Notes: generated by a model not told the origin, from the sequence alone. Shown: positions 16,164 to 23,833, counted from the stretch's first letter. The stretch: DNA of 29,114 nt from an uncultured Clostridium sp. (GCA_900555085.1 USJU01000003.1:1-29114), one strand, 5' to 3'. Program-made: numbers and translations.

Positions 16164-17309
16164 TTAGATAAAATTAAATATTAGATATATTATTAATATA
16201 AAAAGTGCAATAAATACTATTATTAAAATCCACATAAAAACTTTAGTCATATAAGTTATACTTACAGCCATTGGTCCAACGTTATTATTTTCAACTGCAT
16301 TTTCTATATACACAACTTTAAATTTATCTTTTTCTACTTCTATCGGTGTTCCTCCAGATGTTCCAGTATTTAAGTTTATTACTTTTCCTCCTAGAACATC
16401 AAATTCAGCTTTGTTAATTACACCTGTAACTGATGGATCTGTTTCTCCTCCTACATATGCATTTATAATGTTTCCTCCTGTAACTTTAACAGTAGCAGTA
16501 TTTACTATACCTCTATTTGTAGTTTGCAATACATTTATTGAGCCATTTGTTATTTTTATTTTTCCATTTTCTGTATAACCATTTGAACCACCTGCTGTTA
16601 CATATGCTTTAGATAAATCTCCACCATTTATTATTAAATTAGCATTTTCTACATATGAAAGTCCTTGACCTCCTCCAAAAACTAATCCATAATTTGAAGG
16701 TACCATATCTATTATTCCATTATTAATTACTACATTTGTATTAGTTGTTCTGTTTTTAGAATTTATTAAATCTCCCTCTTTTCCAGCTGAATAACTAACA
16801 CCAGAAATTTTAGCACTTGCTGCTCCTCCTCCAACAACAGCTGCCACAGTTCCACCATTAATTGTAATATTTGTATTTTCTACATTTGTATAAATAAGTC
16901 CTCCACCCATTAGAGTGGTTAATATAGTTCCATTGTTCACAGTTACATTTGCATTTTTTACGATAGATGGTTCATTTTCATTTAAAGAAATTCCTCCACC
17001 ATAAATTAAAGAAACTGTACCATTTTCCATTGTGATATTTGAACTTTCATATGAAGTTCCATTTGTTCCTCCACCAAAGATTGTAACAGTACTTGGAACA
17101 ACTTGACTACCTCCATCCCAATAAACTACAGTATTATTACTTGAATCTATATTAATTGTAATTGGTGTACCATTTGCATAAAAAGCTCCTGCATTATTGT
17201 TATAAGTTTCATCATAAACTGGTGTGGTTTCAGCTTTTGATACACAAAAAAAGCATAAAATACTGAAGAAAACTGAAATTATAAGACACATACTTATAAT
17301 TTTTTTCAT
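16164..17309 (-). CDS. Repetitive secreted surface protein with C-terminal membrane anchor
   Basis: With the ATG at 17309 (GGAGAGGTG upstream; longer readings lack a site) the protein has 381 residues. It begins with a clear signal peptide, MKKIISMCLIISVFFSILCF, ending near VSKAE. The body is built of about six or seven repeats of 30-45 residues of the form N-x-T-I-x-x-N-G-T-I followed by a turn with GGG (IFGGGTNGT, IYGGGISL, LMGGGLIY, VVGGGAAS, VFGGGQGL). This predicts a right-handed beta-helix. The C-terminus is one hydrophobic helix, VFMWILIIVFIALFILIIYL, with no sortase motif. An anchored adhesin-like or surface-layer role is plausible but unproven. Confidence 0.75.
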   Translation of the reverse strand: MKKIISMCLIISVFFSILCFFCVSKAETTPVYDETYNNNAGAFYANGTPITINIDSSNNTVVYWDGGSQVVPSTVTIFGGGTNGTSYESSNITMENGTVSLIYGGGISLNENEPSIVKNANVTVNNGTILTTLMGGGLIYTNVENTNITINGGTVAAVVGGGAASAKISGVSYSAGKEGDLINSKNRTTNTNVVINNGIIDMVPSNYGLVFGGGQGLSYVENANLIINGGDLSKAYVTAGGSNGYTENGKIKITNGSINVLQTTNRGIVNTATVKVTGGNIINAYVGGETDPSVTGVINKAEFDVLGGKVINLNTGTSGGTPIEVEKDKFKVVYIENAVENNNVGPMAVSITYMTKVFMWILIIVFIALFILIIYLIFNFI

Positions 17310-17327
17310 AAAAAATTTCACCTCTCC

Positions 17328-17352
17328 TATGACTAGTAAATTAATAGTCATA
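17328..17352 (-). promoter_or_regulatory. Hairpin just upstream of the surface protein ribosome binding site
   Basis: TATGACTA/TAGTCATA (17352-17345 with 17335-17328, 9-nt loop) ends a few bases before GGAGAGG. It could tune translation or bind a regulator. Confidence 0.35.
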
Positions 17353-17408
17353 CTATATTTTATGCTTTTTATTTTGTTTTGGATTTTATTATAATTTTAC
17401 TTAAATAA

Positions 17409-18006
17409 TTACTCTTTAATACTATTAATATTTTCAAGTTCTAGTTTATCTTTTATTTTTTCTAACGCTATTCTTCTTGCACTTATTTTATTTTTTTCTT
17501 CTTGTGATAATTCTGCCAAAGTTCTTCCGTTTGATAATTCAAATATCTCATCAAAGCCAAATCCATTATCTCCGGGTAGGATTTTCGGCAACAAAACCAT
17601 CTATTATACCTTTTTCGCAAATTGTGGTTTCGCCATTTGATAATGCAATTGCAGTTGTAAAAGTTATTTTTCTTTTTTCCTTTGGAACACCTTTTAATTT
17701 CTCAATTATTGCTAAATTTCTTTCTCTATCTGTACCACTATGCCATCTTTTAGTAAGCACTCCTGGGAATCCATCTAAAAATTCTATTTCAATACCAGAA
17801 TCATCTGCAATACACATTTCACCACCGATTTCTTTTGATATAATTTGTGCTTTTTTTATTGCATTTTCTTCAAATGTATTTTTGTCTTCTTCAACATCTA
17901 TATTAATTCCTAATTCATTCATTGATATAATTTTATATTCATTTAAAATATCTTGAGTTTCTCTTATTTTGCCTTTATTTCCTGAAGCTATTATTATTTC
18001 TTTCAT
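17409..18006 (-). pseudogene. rdgB: XTP/dITP diphosphatase (RdgB/HAM1), single-base frameshift
   Basis: The two frames together give about 198 residues, the usual RdgB length. The enzyme hydrolyses non-canonical purine triphosphates to monophosphates. The 5' part has IIASGNKGKIRE (nucleotide-binding SxNxxK), EENAIKKA, ADDSGIEIEFLDGFPGV and ITFTTAIAL. The 3' part has GDNGFGFDEIF, RTLAELSQEEKNKIS and a degenerate SARRIAL where the family has S-H-R. The frame breaks at codon 145, an in-frame CGG (17574-17572), and skipping one C restores NPTGDNGFGFD. The ATG at 18006 has TTAGGAG upstream and overlaps the stop of the broken Nudix gene. Real mutation, sequence error and recoding all remain possible. 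Confidence 0.87.
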
Positions 18007-18208
18007 AAATTTACTCCTAAACACTCTACAATTTCTGCTTTGCAACCAGTTTCTTCTAGTACTTCTCTTTTAAAATCATCCTCAGGACTTTCGTTTCCTT
18101 CTAGTCCTCCACCAGGTAATTTATATTCATTCTTTTTACTTTTATTAAATATAGCTATTTTGCCATTTTCTCTTACAACTATTCCGTTTCAATTATTACA
18201 TATCTCAT
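18003..18208 (-). pseudogene. Nudix hydrolase fragment, frameshifted and truncated
   Basis: The frame encodes a perfect Nudix box, GGLEGNE-x7-REVLEETGC, preceded by GIVVRENGKIAIFNKSKKNEYKLPG. It is under 70 codons, about half a normal Nudix protein. The ATG at 18208 overlaps the stop of the rlmCD-like gene in ATGA fashion. From that ATG the frame ends after 9 codons at TAG, and a missing base near 18185 is needed to reach the Nudix frame. The C-terminal half is absent because rdgB starts there, also with an ATGA overlap. The remnant probably came from a housecleaning pyrophosphatase in the same operon. Confidence 0.75.
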
Positions 18209-19560
18209 TTTAGTTGTAGCACTGCCACACACTCCACATTACTTGTAAATGGAAACATATCTACAGGCTGTATCGATTTTATTTCATAGTTTTCTTCAAA
18301 TTTTGCTAAATCTCTTATTAGTGTTGCTGGATTACAACTTATATATATAACTCTATTTGGTTTTATTTTGTTTATATTTTCTATAGTTCTATTATCTAAC
18401 CCTTTTCGTGGTGGGTCTACCATAACAACATCTGGTATTATTTTTTTGTTATTTATTAAATCATCTAATACTATTTCTGTGTCTCCTGCTATAAATTCTG
18501 TATTTTCTATATTATTAGTTTTTGCATTTTCTTTTGCATCTTTTATTGCTTGTTCTACTATTTCAACTCCATATACTTTTTTTGCATATTTTGCCATAAA
18601 TAATGAAATTGTACCAATACCACAATATAAATCAAATACAATGTCATTTTTGGTTATTTTTGCTGCTTCTACTCCTAAATTATATAGTTTTTCTGCTTGA
18701 AGCGGATTTACTTGATAAAATGATTGCGGTGAAATTTTAAAGGTGTAATCTCCTAATATATCTTTTATATAGCCATCTCCATACAGTACAATATTCTCTT
18801 TTCCCATAATTACATTTGTATTTTTTGTGTTTATATTTTTTACTATTGTTTTAATATTGGGGAAATTTTTAACAAGTTCTTCTACTAATTTATTTTCATT
18901 TTTAAATGAATGAGCATTAATAACAAGTATACACATTACTTCATTTGTTTTTACTCCTACTTTTATAACTAAATGCCTAAATATACCTTTTCCGCTTTTT
19001 TCATCGTATACAGATATATTATTTTTTGTAATATATTCTAAAATAAATTTAGCAATTTGTTCTGAAATAGGCTTTTGTATTAAGCAATTATTTATAGGTA
19101 TAATTTCGTGACTTCTTCTCGCAAATACACCAATTACAGGTTTATTTTCCTTATTCATTCCTATTGGATATTGTGCCTTATTTCTATAGTGAAGCGGATT
19201 TTCCATTCCTATTGTATTTTTTACTTGAACTTTATTTTTTAATGTTTTATTTACCAAAGCTTGTACAGAGTTCCTCTTCATTATTAAAGTTTCTTCATAC
19301 TCTATATGTCTCATATTGCAACCGCCACATCTTTTATATGTTTCACAATCACATTCGACTCTTTTATCCGATTTATCGATTATGTCTAAAATTTTACCAA
19401 AAGCATGTGATTTTAAGACTTTTACAATTAAGATTTTAACCTTTTCACCCTTTATCGCATTAGGAATAAAAATAGTAAAGCCATCTATTTTTGCAATGCC
19501 TTCTCCCTCAAATCCATTATCTATTATATCTACAATATATTCTTTATTTTTCTCAACCAT
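18205..19560 (-). CDS. 23S rRNA (uracil-5-)-methyltransferase, RlmCD/RumA type
   Basis: This 451-residue enzyme starts with a TRAM RNA-binding domain (about 1-60). An iron-sulfur-type cysteine set follows, C72, C78 and C81 in DCETYKRCGGC plus C159. It then has the methyltransferase domain with FDLYCGIGTISLFMA for SAM, VMVDPPRKGLD, and the nucleophile C409 in YISCNPATLIRDL. All key residues of the RumA/TrmA family are present. In Firmicutes one such enzyme (RlmCD) often makes m5U at two 23S rRNA sites. AAGGAG precedes the ATG. It heads an operon with the broken Nudix and rdgB genes. Confidence 0.92.
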   Translation of the reverse strand: MVEKNKEYIVDIIDNGFEGEGIAKIDGFTIFIPNAIKGEKVKILIVKVLKSHAFGKILDIIDKSDKRVECDCETYKRCGGCNMRHIEYEETLIMKRNSVQALVNKTLKNKVQVKNTIGMENPLHYRNKAQYPIGMNKENKPVIGVFARRSHEIIPINNCLIQKPISEQIAKFILEYITKNNISVYDEKSGKGIFRHLVIKVGVKTNEVMCILVINAHSFKNENKLVEELVKNFPNIKTIVKNINTKNTNVIMGKENIVLYGDGYIKDILGDYTFKISPQSFYQVNPLQAEKLYNLGVEAAKITKNDIVFDLYCGIGTISLFMAKYAKKVYGVEIVEQAIKDAKENAKTNNIENTEFIAGDTEIVLDDLINNKKIIPDVVMVDPPRKGLDNRTIENINKIKPNRVIYISCNPATLIRDLAKFEENYEIKSIQPVDMFPFTSNVECVAVLQLK

Positions 19561-19643
19561 AAAATTTTCTCCTTACTTCCAAATTATTTTAACATATATA
19601 TTAAAAAATTGATATAAAAAATACAATTTTTTTGAAAGTTCAC

Positions 19644-19673
19644 TTGACATCATAGTAATCATTGTGCTATTAT
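19644..19673 (+). promoter_or_regulatory. Promoter of tRNA-Leu
   Basis: Perfect TTGACA (19644-19649) is followed by TATTAT at 19668-19673 with an 18-bp spacer and a TG extended -10 feature. An overlapping TATAAT lies at 19671-19676. The tRNA starts about 20 bp downstream. The rest of the 19561-19909 gap holds only the tRNA and a second promoter. Confidence 0.75.
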
Positions 19674-19693
19674 AATTAATGTTAATAACAAAT

Positions 19694-19777
19694 GCGGATG
19701 TGGCGGAACTGGTAGACGCGCTGGTCTTAGGAACCAGTGTCAACGACGTGGGGGTTCGAGTCCCTTCATCCGCACCA
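19694..19777 (+). tRNA. tRNA-Leu (anticodon UAG)
   Basis: The acceptor stem GCGGATG pairs with CATCCGC, followed by encoded ACCA. The anticodon stem CTGGT/ACCAG encloses CTTAGGA with anticodon TAG at 19728-19730. The D-arm sequence GGCGGAACTGGTAGACGC, a long leucine-type variable arm and the T-loop GGTTCGAGTCCC are all typical. Confidence 0.97.
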
Positions 19778-19847
19778 AGTAATGGAGTAGATACTATGAA
19801 TCTGCTCTTTTATTTTAGCTTATATTTTAAGTGCACTTTACATAAGT

Positions 19848-19876
19848 TTGGCTTTAACTTTCAACTTTGTTATAAT
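19848..19876 (+). promoter_or_regulatory. Probable promoter of the small ORF after tRNA-Leu
   Basis: TTGGCT (19848-19853) and TATAAT (19871-19876) are separated by 17 bp, about 34 bp before the ATG at 19910. Confidence 0.5.
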
Positions 19877-19909
19877 TATTGTATATTATTGCATAAGGAG
19901 GAATTAGAA

Positions 19910-19933
19910 ATGGAACAACGGAATTATACGTAA
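19910..19933 (+). other. Seven-codon mini-ORF with strong ribosome binding site
   Basis: AAGGAGGAATTAGAA directs initiation at ATG 19910, but the frame reads M-E-Q-R-N-Y-T then TAA. The fourth codon is CGG. It is either a leader peptide or the true start of the following small gene, separated from it by a frameshift: reading back one base at the CGG joins MEQ to TELYVKHYDIV and the downstream frame. Confidence 0.55.
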
Positions 19934-19947
19934 AGCATTATGATATT

Positions 19948-20142
19948 GTGTTAGTGTCATTAAAGGATTTAGATAAAATCCTAAAATCATCAAACTTAAA
20001 AACATGCTTAAATTATAAAAACTCTAGTTGTTTTTATACAGAAAAAAGAAACAAGAAAGCATATGTTAATATTTTTGAGTTTGTTGACCAAAATACCGAT
20101 ACAGCTGTTATTTATGTTGCTACAAGAAAAAAATATTTCTAA
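19948..20142 (+). CDS. Small hypothetical protein, start uncertain
   Basis: From GTG 19948 the frame encodes 64 residues (starting MLVSLKDLDKIL, ending TAVIYVATRKKYF). No ribosome binding site precedes the GTG. The same frame is open upstream to 19897 without any usual start codon, while a strong site with an ATG in another frame lies at 19910. The likely full product is about 78 residues beginning M-E-Q, so an apparent -1 shift near the start is needed. The protein is basic and soluble, with no family I recognise. It ends at a strong terminator. Confidence 0.5.
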   Translation: MLVSLKDLDKILKSSNLKTCLNYKNSSCFYTEKRNKKAYVNIFEFVDQNTDTAVIYVATRKKYF

Positions 20143-20146
20143 TTTT

Positions 20147-20178
20147 AAAGAGGAGATTAAATTTATCTCCTCTTTTTA
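20147..20178. terminator. Bidirectional terminator between convergent small genes
   Basis: A perfect 11-bp stem AAAGAGGAGAT/ATCTCCTCTTT (20147-20157 with 20165-20175) is followed by T on the plus strand. It lies 4 bp after the small plus-strand ORF and overlaps the stop codon region of the minus-strand gene at 20176. Confidence 0.85.
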
Positions 20179-20520
20179 CATATCTTCAATTATTTTTTTA
20201 TATTCATTTATACTAAACACTTTTACATTTTCATTTTCTCTTGCTATTTCTTCCATAATATTTTTTGTATTATCTTTAGATTTTAAATCTACTAGTGTTA
20301 TATTATTTATGCTCTCTTCTTTACCATAAACTATTCTAAATAATGTTGTTCTTATAAATTCTTCAATATTATTTTCTTGATTTTTTGCAGCTATTATAAA
20401 ATATATCCCATTTTTTTTATTTATATTATATGTACTTATTCTAATAATTTCTTTAACTAAGCATATTCCACCATATATTGCAAGTATCATAATTATAAAT
20501 CCAAGTAAGCTTTCAAACAT
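20176..20520 (-). CDS. Small membrane protein with a soluble domain resembling the start of a GT2 fold
   Basis: The ATG at 20520 follows AGAAGGTGAT; a longer reading into mreB has no site. The product is 114 residues: one membrane helix (about 7-25), then a cytoplasmic part IYFIIAAKNQENNIEEFI ... ITLVDLKSKDNTKNIMEEIA. This weakly resembles the first half of family-2 glycosyltransferases (I-P-A-x-N-E-x-E and V-D-x-x-S-x-D-x-T), but it is too short to be a complete enzyme. Function is unknown. It sits directly after mreB. Confidence 0.6.
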   Translation of the reverse strand: MFESLLGFIIMILAIYGGICLVKEIIRISTYNINKKNGIYFIIAAKNQENNIEEFIRTTLFRIVYGKEESINNITLVDLKSKDNTKNIMEEIARENENVKVFSINEYKKIIEDM

Positions 20521-20557
20521 AAAAAAATCACCTTCTAACACATAATATGTTAAAAGG
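20521..20557 (-). promoter_or_regulatory. Terminator-like hairpin that contains the ribosome binding site of the small membrane protein
   Basis: On the minus strand CCTTTTAACA pairs with TGTTAGAAGG (one U-G pair) at 20557-20531. TGA, seven Ts and then the ATG follow. The AGAAGG ribosome binding site is the 3' arm. Folding could end mreB transcription and would hide the site. On the plus strand the stem has a mismatch, so minus-strand RNA is the folding species. Confidence 0.6.
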
Positions 20558-20600
20558 CTTTTTTTCGTTAAATATATTTTAGGGCTATACAAAATATATT

Positions 20601-21608
20601 TTACCTTCTTTTTGCTTTTCCATCTAATGCATCTAAATTGTCCAAAGCTTTTCCTGTACCTAGCGCAACACATGATACTGTGTCTTCTGCTATCATTACG
20701 TTTATTCCGGTTTTCTCTTGCAAAAGTTTATCTAAACCGTCTACTAAACATCCTCCACCTGTCATGTATATTCCCTTGTCACTAATATCTGCAGCTAGTT
20801 CTGGTGGTGTTTTTTCTAAAACAGAATGTACAGCATCAACAATCATCATTGCTGGTTCTATCATAGCTTCTAGCATTTCACTTGAATATAATGTAACTGT
20901 TTTTGGTAGACCTGTTCCTAAATCTCTACCTCTTATGTCCATTTCCATGTCTTGTATTTTAGGGTACACACAACCTATATTTACTTTTAAATCTTCGGCT
21001 GTTCTCTCCCCTATAATTACATTATATTTTCTTTTTACATATTTTACTATGTATTCGTCGAATTTATCTCCTGCAACTTTTAAAGAAGTGCTTACAACAG
21101 AACCTCCTAGTGATATTACAGCTATATCTGTTGTACCTCCACCTATATCTACTATCATATTACCACATGGTTTAGAAATATCTATTCCTGCTCCAATTGC
21201 TGCTGCTATTGGTTCTTCTATTAAATAAACTTTTCTAGCTCCTGCTTGAGATGCAGCATCTATAACAGCTCTTTTTTCAACTTCTGTTACTTGTGATGGA
21301 ATACATATCATCATTCTAGGCGAAAATATAAATTTACCACATACTTTATTAATAAAGTATTTTAGCATTTTTTCTGTTACTGTATAGTCTGAAATAACAC
21401 CATCTCTTAAAGGTCTTGTGGCAACAATACTTCCTGGAGTTCTCCCTAACATTCTTCTTGCTTCTTTTCCTACTGCAAGAACTTCTCCTGAATTTTTGTC
21501 TACAGCTACAACTGAAGGTTCTCTTAAAACTATTCCTTTTCCTTTAACATATGCTATTACTGTAGCAGTTCCAAGATCAATTCCTATATCTTGTCCAAAA
21601 CCAAACAT
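20601..21608 (-). CDS. mreB: Rod-shape determining actin homologue MreB/Mbl
   Basis: This 335-residue bacterial actin has the phosphate-1 loop DIGIDLGTATV, the phosphate-2 region MIVDIGGGTTDIAVISLGG, RAVIDAASQAGARKVYLIEEP and the adenosine loop IYMTGGGCLVDGLD. It forms filaments under the membrane that guide wall synthesis. The usual mreCD genes do not follow; instead a small membrane protein does, so this may be the MreB, Mbl or MreBH paralogue. GGGAG precedes the ATG, and a strong promoter lies upstream. Confidence 0.95.
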   Translation of the reverse strand: MFGFGQDIGIDLGTATVIAYVKGKGIVLREPSVVAVDKNSGEVLAVGKEARRMLGRTPGSIVATRPLRDGVISDYTVTEKMLKYFINKVCGKFIFSPRMMICIPSQVTEVEKRAVIDAASQAGARKVYLIEEPIAAAIGAGIDISKPCGNMIVDIGGGTTDIAVISLGGSVVSTSLKVAGDKFDEYIVKYVKRKYNVIIGERTAEDLKVNIGCVYPKIQDMEMDIRGRDLGTGLPKTVTLYSSEMLEAMIEPAMMIVDAVHSVLEKTPPELAADISDKGIYMTGGGCLVDGLDKLLQEKTGINVMIAEDTVSCVALGTGKALDNLDALDGKAKRR

Positions 21609-21645
21609 TATAATCTCCCTTTCCGTTTATTACAAATGTGTTACA

Positions 21646-21674
21646 ATTATATTACATACACGTAAAAATATCAA
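21646..21674 (-). promoter_or_regulatory. Promoter of mreB
   Basis: On the minus strand TTGATA (21674-21669), a 17-bp spacer and TATAAT (21651-21646) lie 37 bp before the mreB start. Confidence 0.75.
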
Positions 21675-21698
21675 CCTAATTTTAAAATAAATTCAAAT

Positions 21699-22175
21699 TT
21701 ATCCGAAAAAATATAAAAGTAGTATTGCTCCTATTAAAATTGATGGTCCATCTACCTCTTCATTTAAATCAAATTTTTCTTTTTCTGGCTCATTTTCTGT
21801 AACATATACAGAAACATTTTTTACCTCTTGTGCTTTATAATTAAACTGAATTTCTTTTTCTTCTCCAGCTTTAATATTATCTATTTTTATATATTTATTT
21901 GTTAGATTGTTATTATATTCTGAATATCCTTCTAAAATTATATATTTATTAGAAATATCTGTTTCAGATGTGTTTTTTACACTTAATTTGCAGTATCCAT
22001 TTACATATGTAGCTTTGCATTCTTTTTTTGCTATTTCTAAATTATTTGAATTAGTAATTTTGCAATCTATGTCCTTATAGGTTGAAGCTATTATATAGAA
22101 ATTACAGAAATTTGTAACAAAAAATACTATAACAATAATTGCTACCCATAACATTATTTTTTTAAATGTTTCCAT
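21699..22175 (-). CDS. Membrane protein with extracytoplasmic FxLYD-like beta domain
   Basis: The ATG at 22175 has GAGGAGGAAAA just upstream; a longer reading from 22208 would start before that site. The 158-residue product has an N-terminal membrane helix (about 6-30). A beta-rich domain follows with YCKLSVKNTSE, KYIILEGYSEYNN and KAGEEKEIQFNYKA segments, typical of FxLYD-like beta-sandwiches that sit outside the membrane. A short hydrophobic C-terminus ends in ILIGAILLLYFFG. The function is unknown. It lies between pyk and mreB on the same strand, separated from pyk by a terminator. Confidence 0.6.
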   Translation of the reverse strand: METFKKIMLWVAIIVIVFFVTNFCNFYIIASTYKDIDCKITNSNNLEIAKKECKATYVNGYCKLSVKNTSETDISNKYIILEGYSEYNNNLTNKYIKIDNIKAGEEKEIQFNYKAQEVKNVSVYVTENEPEKEKFDLNEEVDGPSILIGAILLLYFFG

Positions 22176-22247
22176 TTTTCCTCCTCGTATAATAAACTTA
22201 TAGTTCATTACATATTTTATATAAACTAACTAGCCTTATATGAAATA

Positions 22248-22285
22248 AACACCTAAAACATTAAGTATTTAATATTTTAGGTGTT
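22248..22285 (-). terminator. Intrinsic terminator of pyruvate kinase
   Basis: A 17-bp stem with one wobble, AACACCTAAAA... (22285-22269 with 22264-22248), loop of 4, is followed on the minus strand by TATTTCATAT. It lies about 40 bp past the pyk stop codon. Confidence 0.8.
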
Positions 22286-22324
22286 TTAATAATTTCTTAA
22301 GTATATTTAGGTTTAATATATAAA

Positions 22325-23770
22325 CTAAACTTTTAATATTCCTCCAACAACTTTGCTCTTAGCATCAGAATCTGGTAATATTTTGCTTCCTCCTGATACT
22401 ACAACTATGTCTTCATCTTCTAACATTTTATCAGCTTTTAAAGCTTCTATTCCTTTTTCAATGCATTTTTCAATTGTTTCTTGTTCTTCAACTAGAACTG
22501 GGAAAACATTCCATACAACTGATAATTGGTTGTATACTTTTTCGTTTGTTGTAATTGCAAATACTGGGCATTGTGGACCAATTCCAGATATTCTTCTTAC
22601 ACTATTTCCTGTTCCTGTGAATGCAACAATTGCTTTCGCTTCAACATTTTTAGCATTCATACATGTTGAATATGCAATATTTCCTTCAAAGTCATCAGAT
22701 TTTATTTTATAATTTTTCTTTTCAAATCTCTTCCAGTAATTAATATCATTTTCAATTCTTGTAGCTATTCTATCCATTGCTTCAACACATTCTACTGGAT
22801 ATTTACCCATAGCACATTCTCCAGATAACATTATTGAACCTGTTCTATCATATACAGCATTTGCAACGTCACTAACTTCGGCTCTTGTTGGTCTTGGATT
22901 AGAAGTCATAGATTCTAACATTTGTGTAGCTGTTATAACTGGTTTTCCAACTTCAGCACATCTTTTAATGAAATATTTTTGAACAACTGGAACTTCTTCC
23001 ATTGGTATTTCAACACCCATATCTCCACGAGCTACCATAATACCATCTGATAATTCTAATATTTCTTCGAAATTATCTATACCTTCTTGATTTTCTATTT
23101 TAGAGATTATTTTTACGTTTTCTCCACCATTTTCATTTAATAATTTTCTTATAGCTATAACATCAGCTGCTTTTCTAACGAATGATGCTGCAATGTAATC
23201 AAATCCTCTTTTAATTCCTTCTGTAATATCATCAATATCTTTTTGAGTTAAAGCTGGTAGTTCTAATTTAACTCCAGGAACGTTCATTGTTTTTCTGCTT
23301 CCTAATCTTCCTGTATTTAAGGCTTTACATACTATATCTTTACCTTTTATTTCTAATATTTCAAATTCAATTGCACCATCATCAACTAATAATGTTGATC
23401 CAACTTTTACATCTTTATATAAATTTTTGTAGCTAACAGAAACTTTTGTGTTATCTCCTGTTATATCATCATTAACAAAAGTAAATGTTTGACCTTCTTC
23501 AATTGTTAATTTATCATTTTTTCCTGATACTAGCATACCAGTTCTAATTTCAGGTCCTTTTGTATCTAATAATAATGCTACTGGTCTATTTAAAGCTTTT
23601 CTAACTTTTTTTATAGTTTCAATTTTAACTCCGTTTTCTTCATATCCACCATGAGAAAAGTTAATTCTAGTAACATTTAATCCTGCACTAATAAGTTTTG
23701 TAAGCATTTCTTCGCTTTCACTAGCTGGTCCTATTGTTCCAACAATATTTGTTCTTCTTAATTTGTTCAT
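22325..23770 (-). CDS. pyk: Pyruvate kinase
   Basis: This 481-residue enzyme converts phosphoenolpyruvate and ADP to pyruvate and ATP. It has VGTIGPASES, VTRINFSHGG, LLDTKGPEIRTG, the active-site region IISKIENQEGIDNFEEI, MVARGDMGVEIP, TATQMLESM, and MLSGECAMGKYPVE. The C-terminal allosteric-type domain ends in VVGGILKV. The extra PEP-utiliser-like domain of Bacillus pyruvate kinases is absent. A strong promoter and an AAGGAGG site precede the ATG. It is a single-gene unit closed by a terminator. Confidence 0.97.
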   Translation of the reverse strand: MNKLRRTNIVGTIGPASESEEMLTKLISAGLNVTRINFSHGGYEENGVKIETIKKVRKALNRPVALLLDTKGPEIRTGMLVSGKNDKLTIEEGQTFTFVNDDITGDNTKVSVSYKNLYKDVKVGSTLLVDDGAIEFEILEIKGKDIVCKALNTGRLGSRKTMNVPGVKLELPALTQKDIDDITEGIKRGFDYIAASFVRKAADVIAIRKLLNENGGENVKIISKIENQEGIDNFEEILELSDGIMVARGDMGVEIPMEEVPVVQKYFIKRCAEVGKPVITATQMLESMTSNPRPTRAEVSDVANAVYDRTGSIMLSGECAMGKYPVECVEAMDRIATRIENDINYWKRFEKKNYKIKSDDFEGNIAYSTCMNAKNVEAKAIVAFTGTGNSVRRISGIGPQCPVFAITTNEKVYNQLSVVWNVFPVLVEEQETIEKCIEKGIEALKADKMLEDEDIVVVSGGSKILPDSDAKSKVVGGILKV

Positions 23771-23803
23771 TATAATTCCTCCTTATATTTAACAACATTG
23801 ATT

Positions 23804-23833
23804 ATTATATCACACTAAACTTTAAAAAATCAA
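23804..23833 (-). promoter_or_regulatory. Promoter of pyruvate kinase
   Basis: On the minus strand TTGATT (23833-23828), an 18-bp spacer and TATAAT (23809-23804), with a TG extended -10 feature, lie 34 bp before the pyk start. This is in the divergent gap with the peroxiredoxin gene. Confidence 0.75.

Noticed and set aside
18006..18045. Longer 5' start for rdgB
   Set aside because: The extra residues are Nudix sequence read out of frame, and a good ribosome binding site supports the ATG at 18006.
19679..19933. Open frame running through the tRNA-Leu on the plus strand
   Set aside because: It reads across a clear, complete tRNA gene with its own promoter, so it is not coding.
7478..20000. 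Indels as a systematic base-calling error at every CGGA site
   Set aside because: Several identical contexts (for example AACGGAATA near 14870 and ACGGAATA near 9030) are intact in coding genes. Individual errors still cannot be excluded without reads.
20638..21228. 196-codon plus-strand frame opposite mreB
   Set aside because: It is an antisense shadow; mreB is fully conserved on the other strand.
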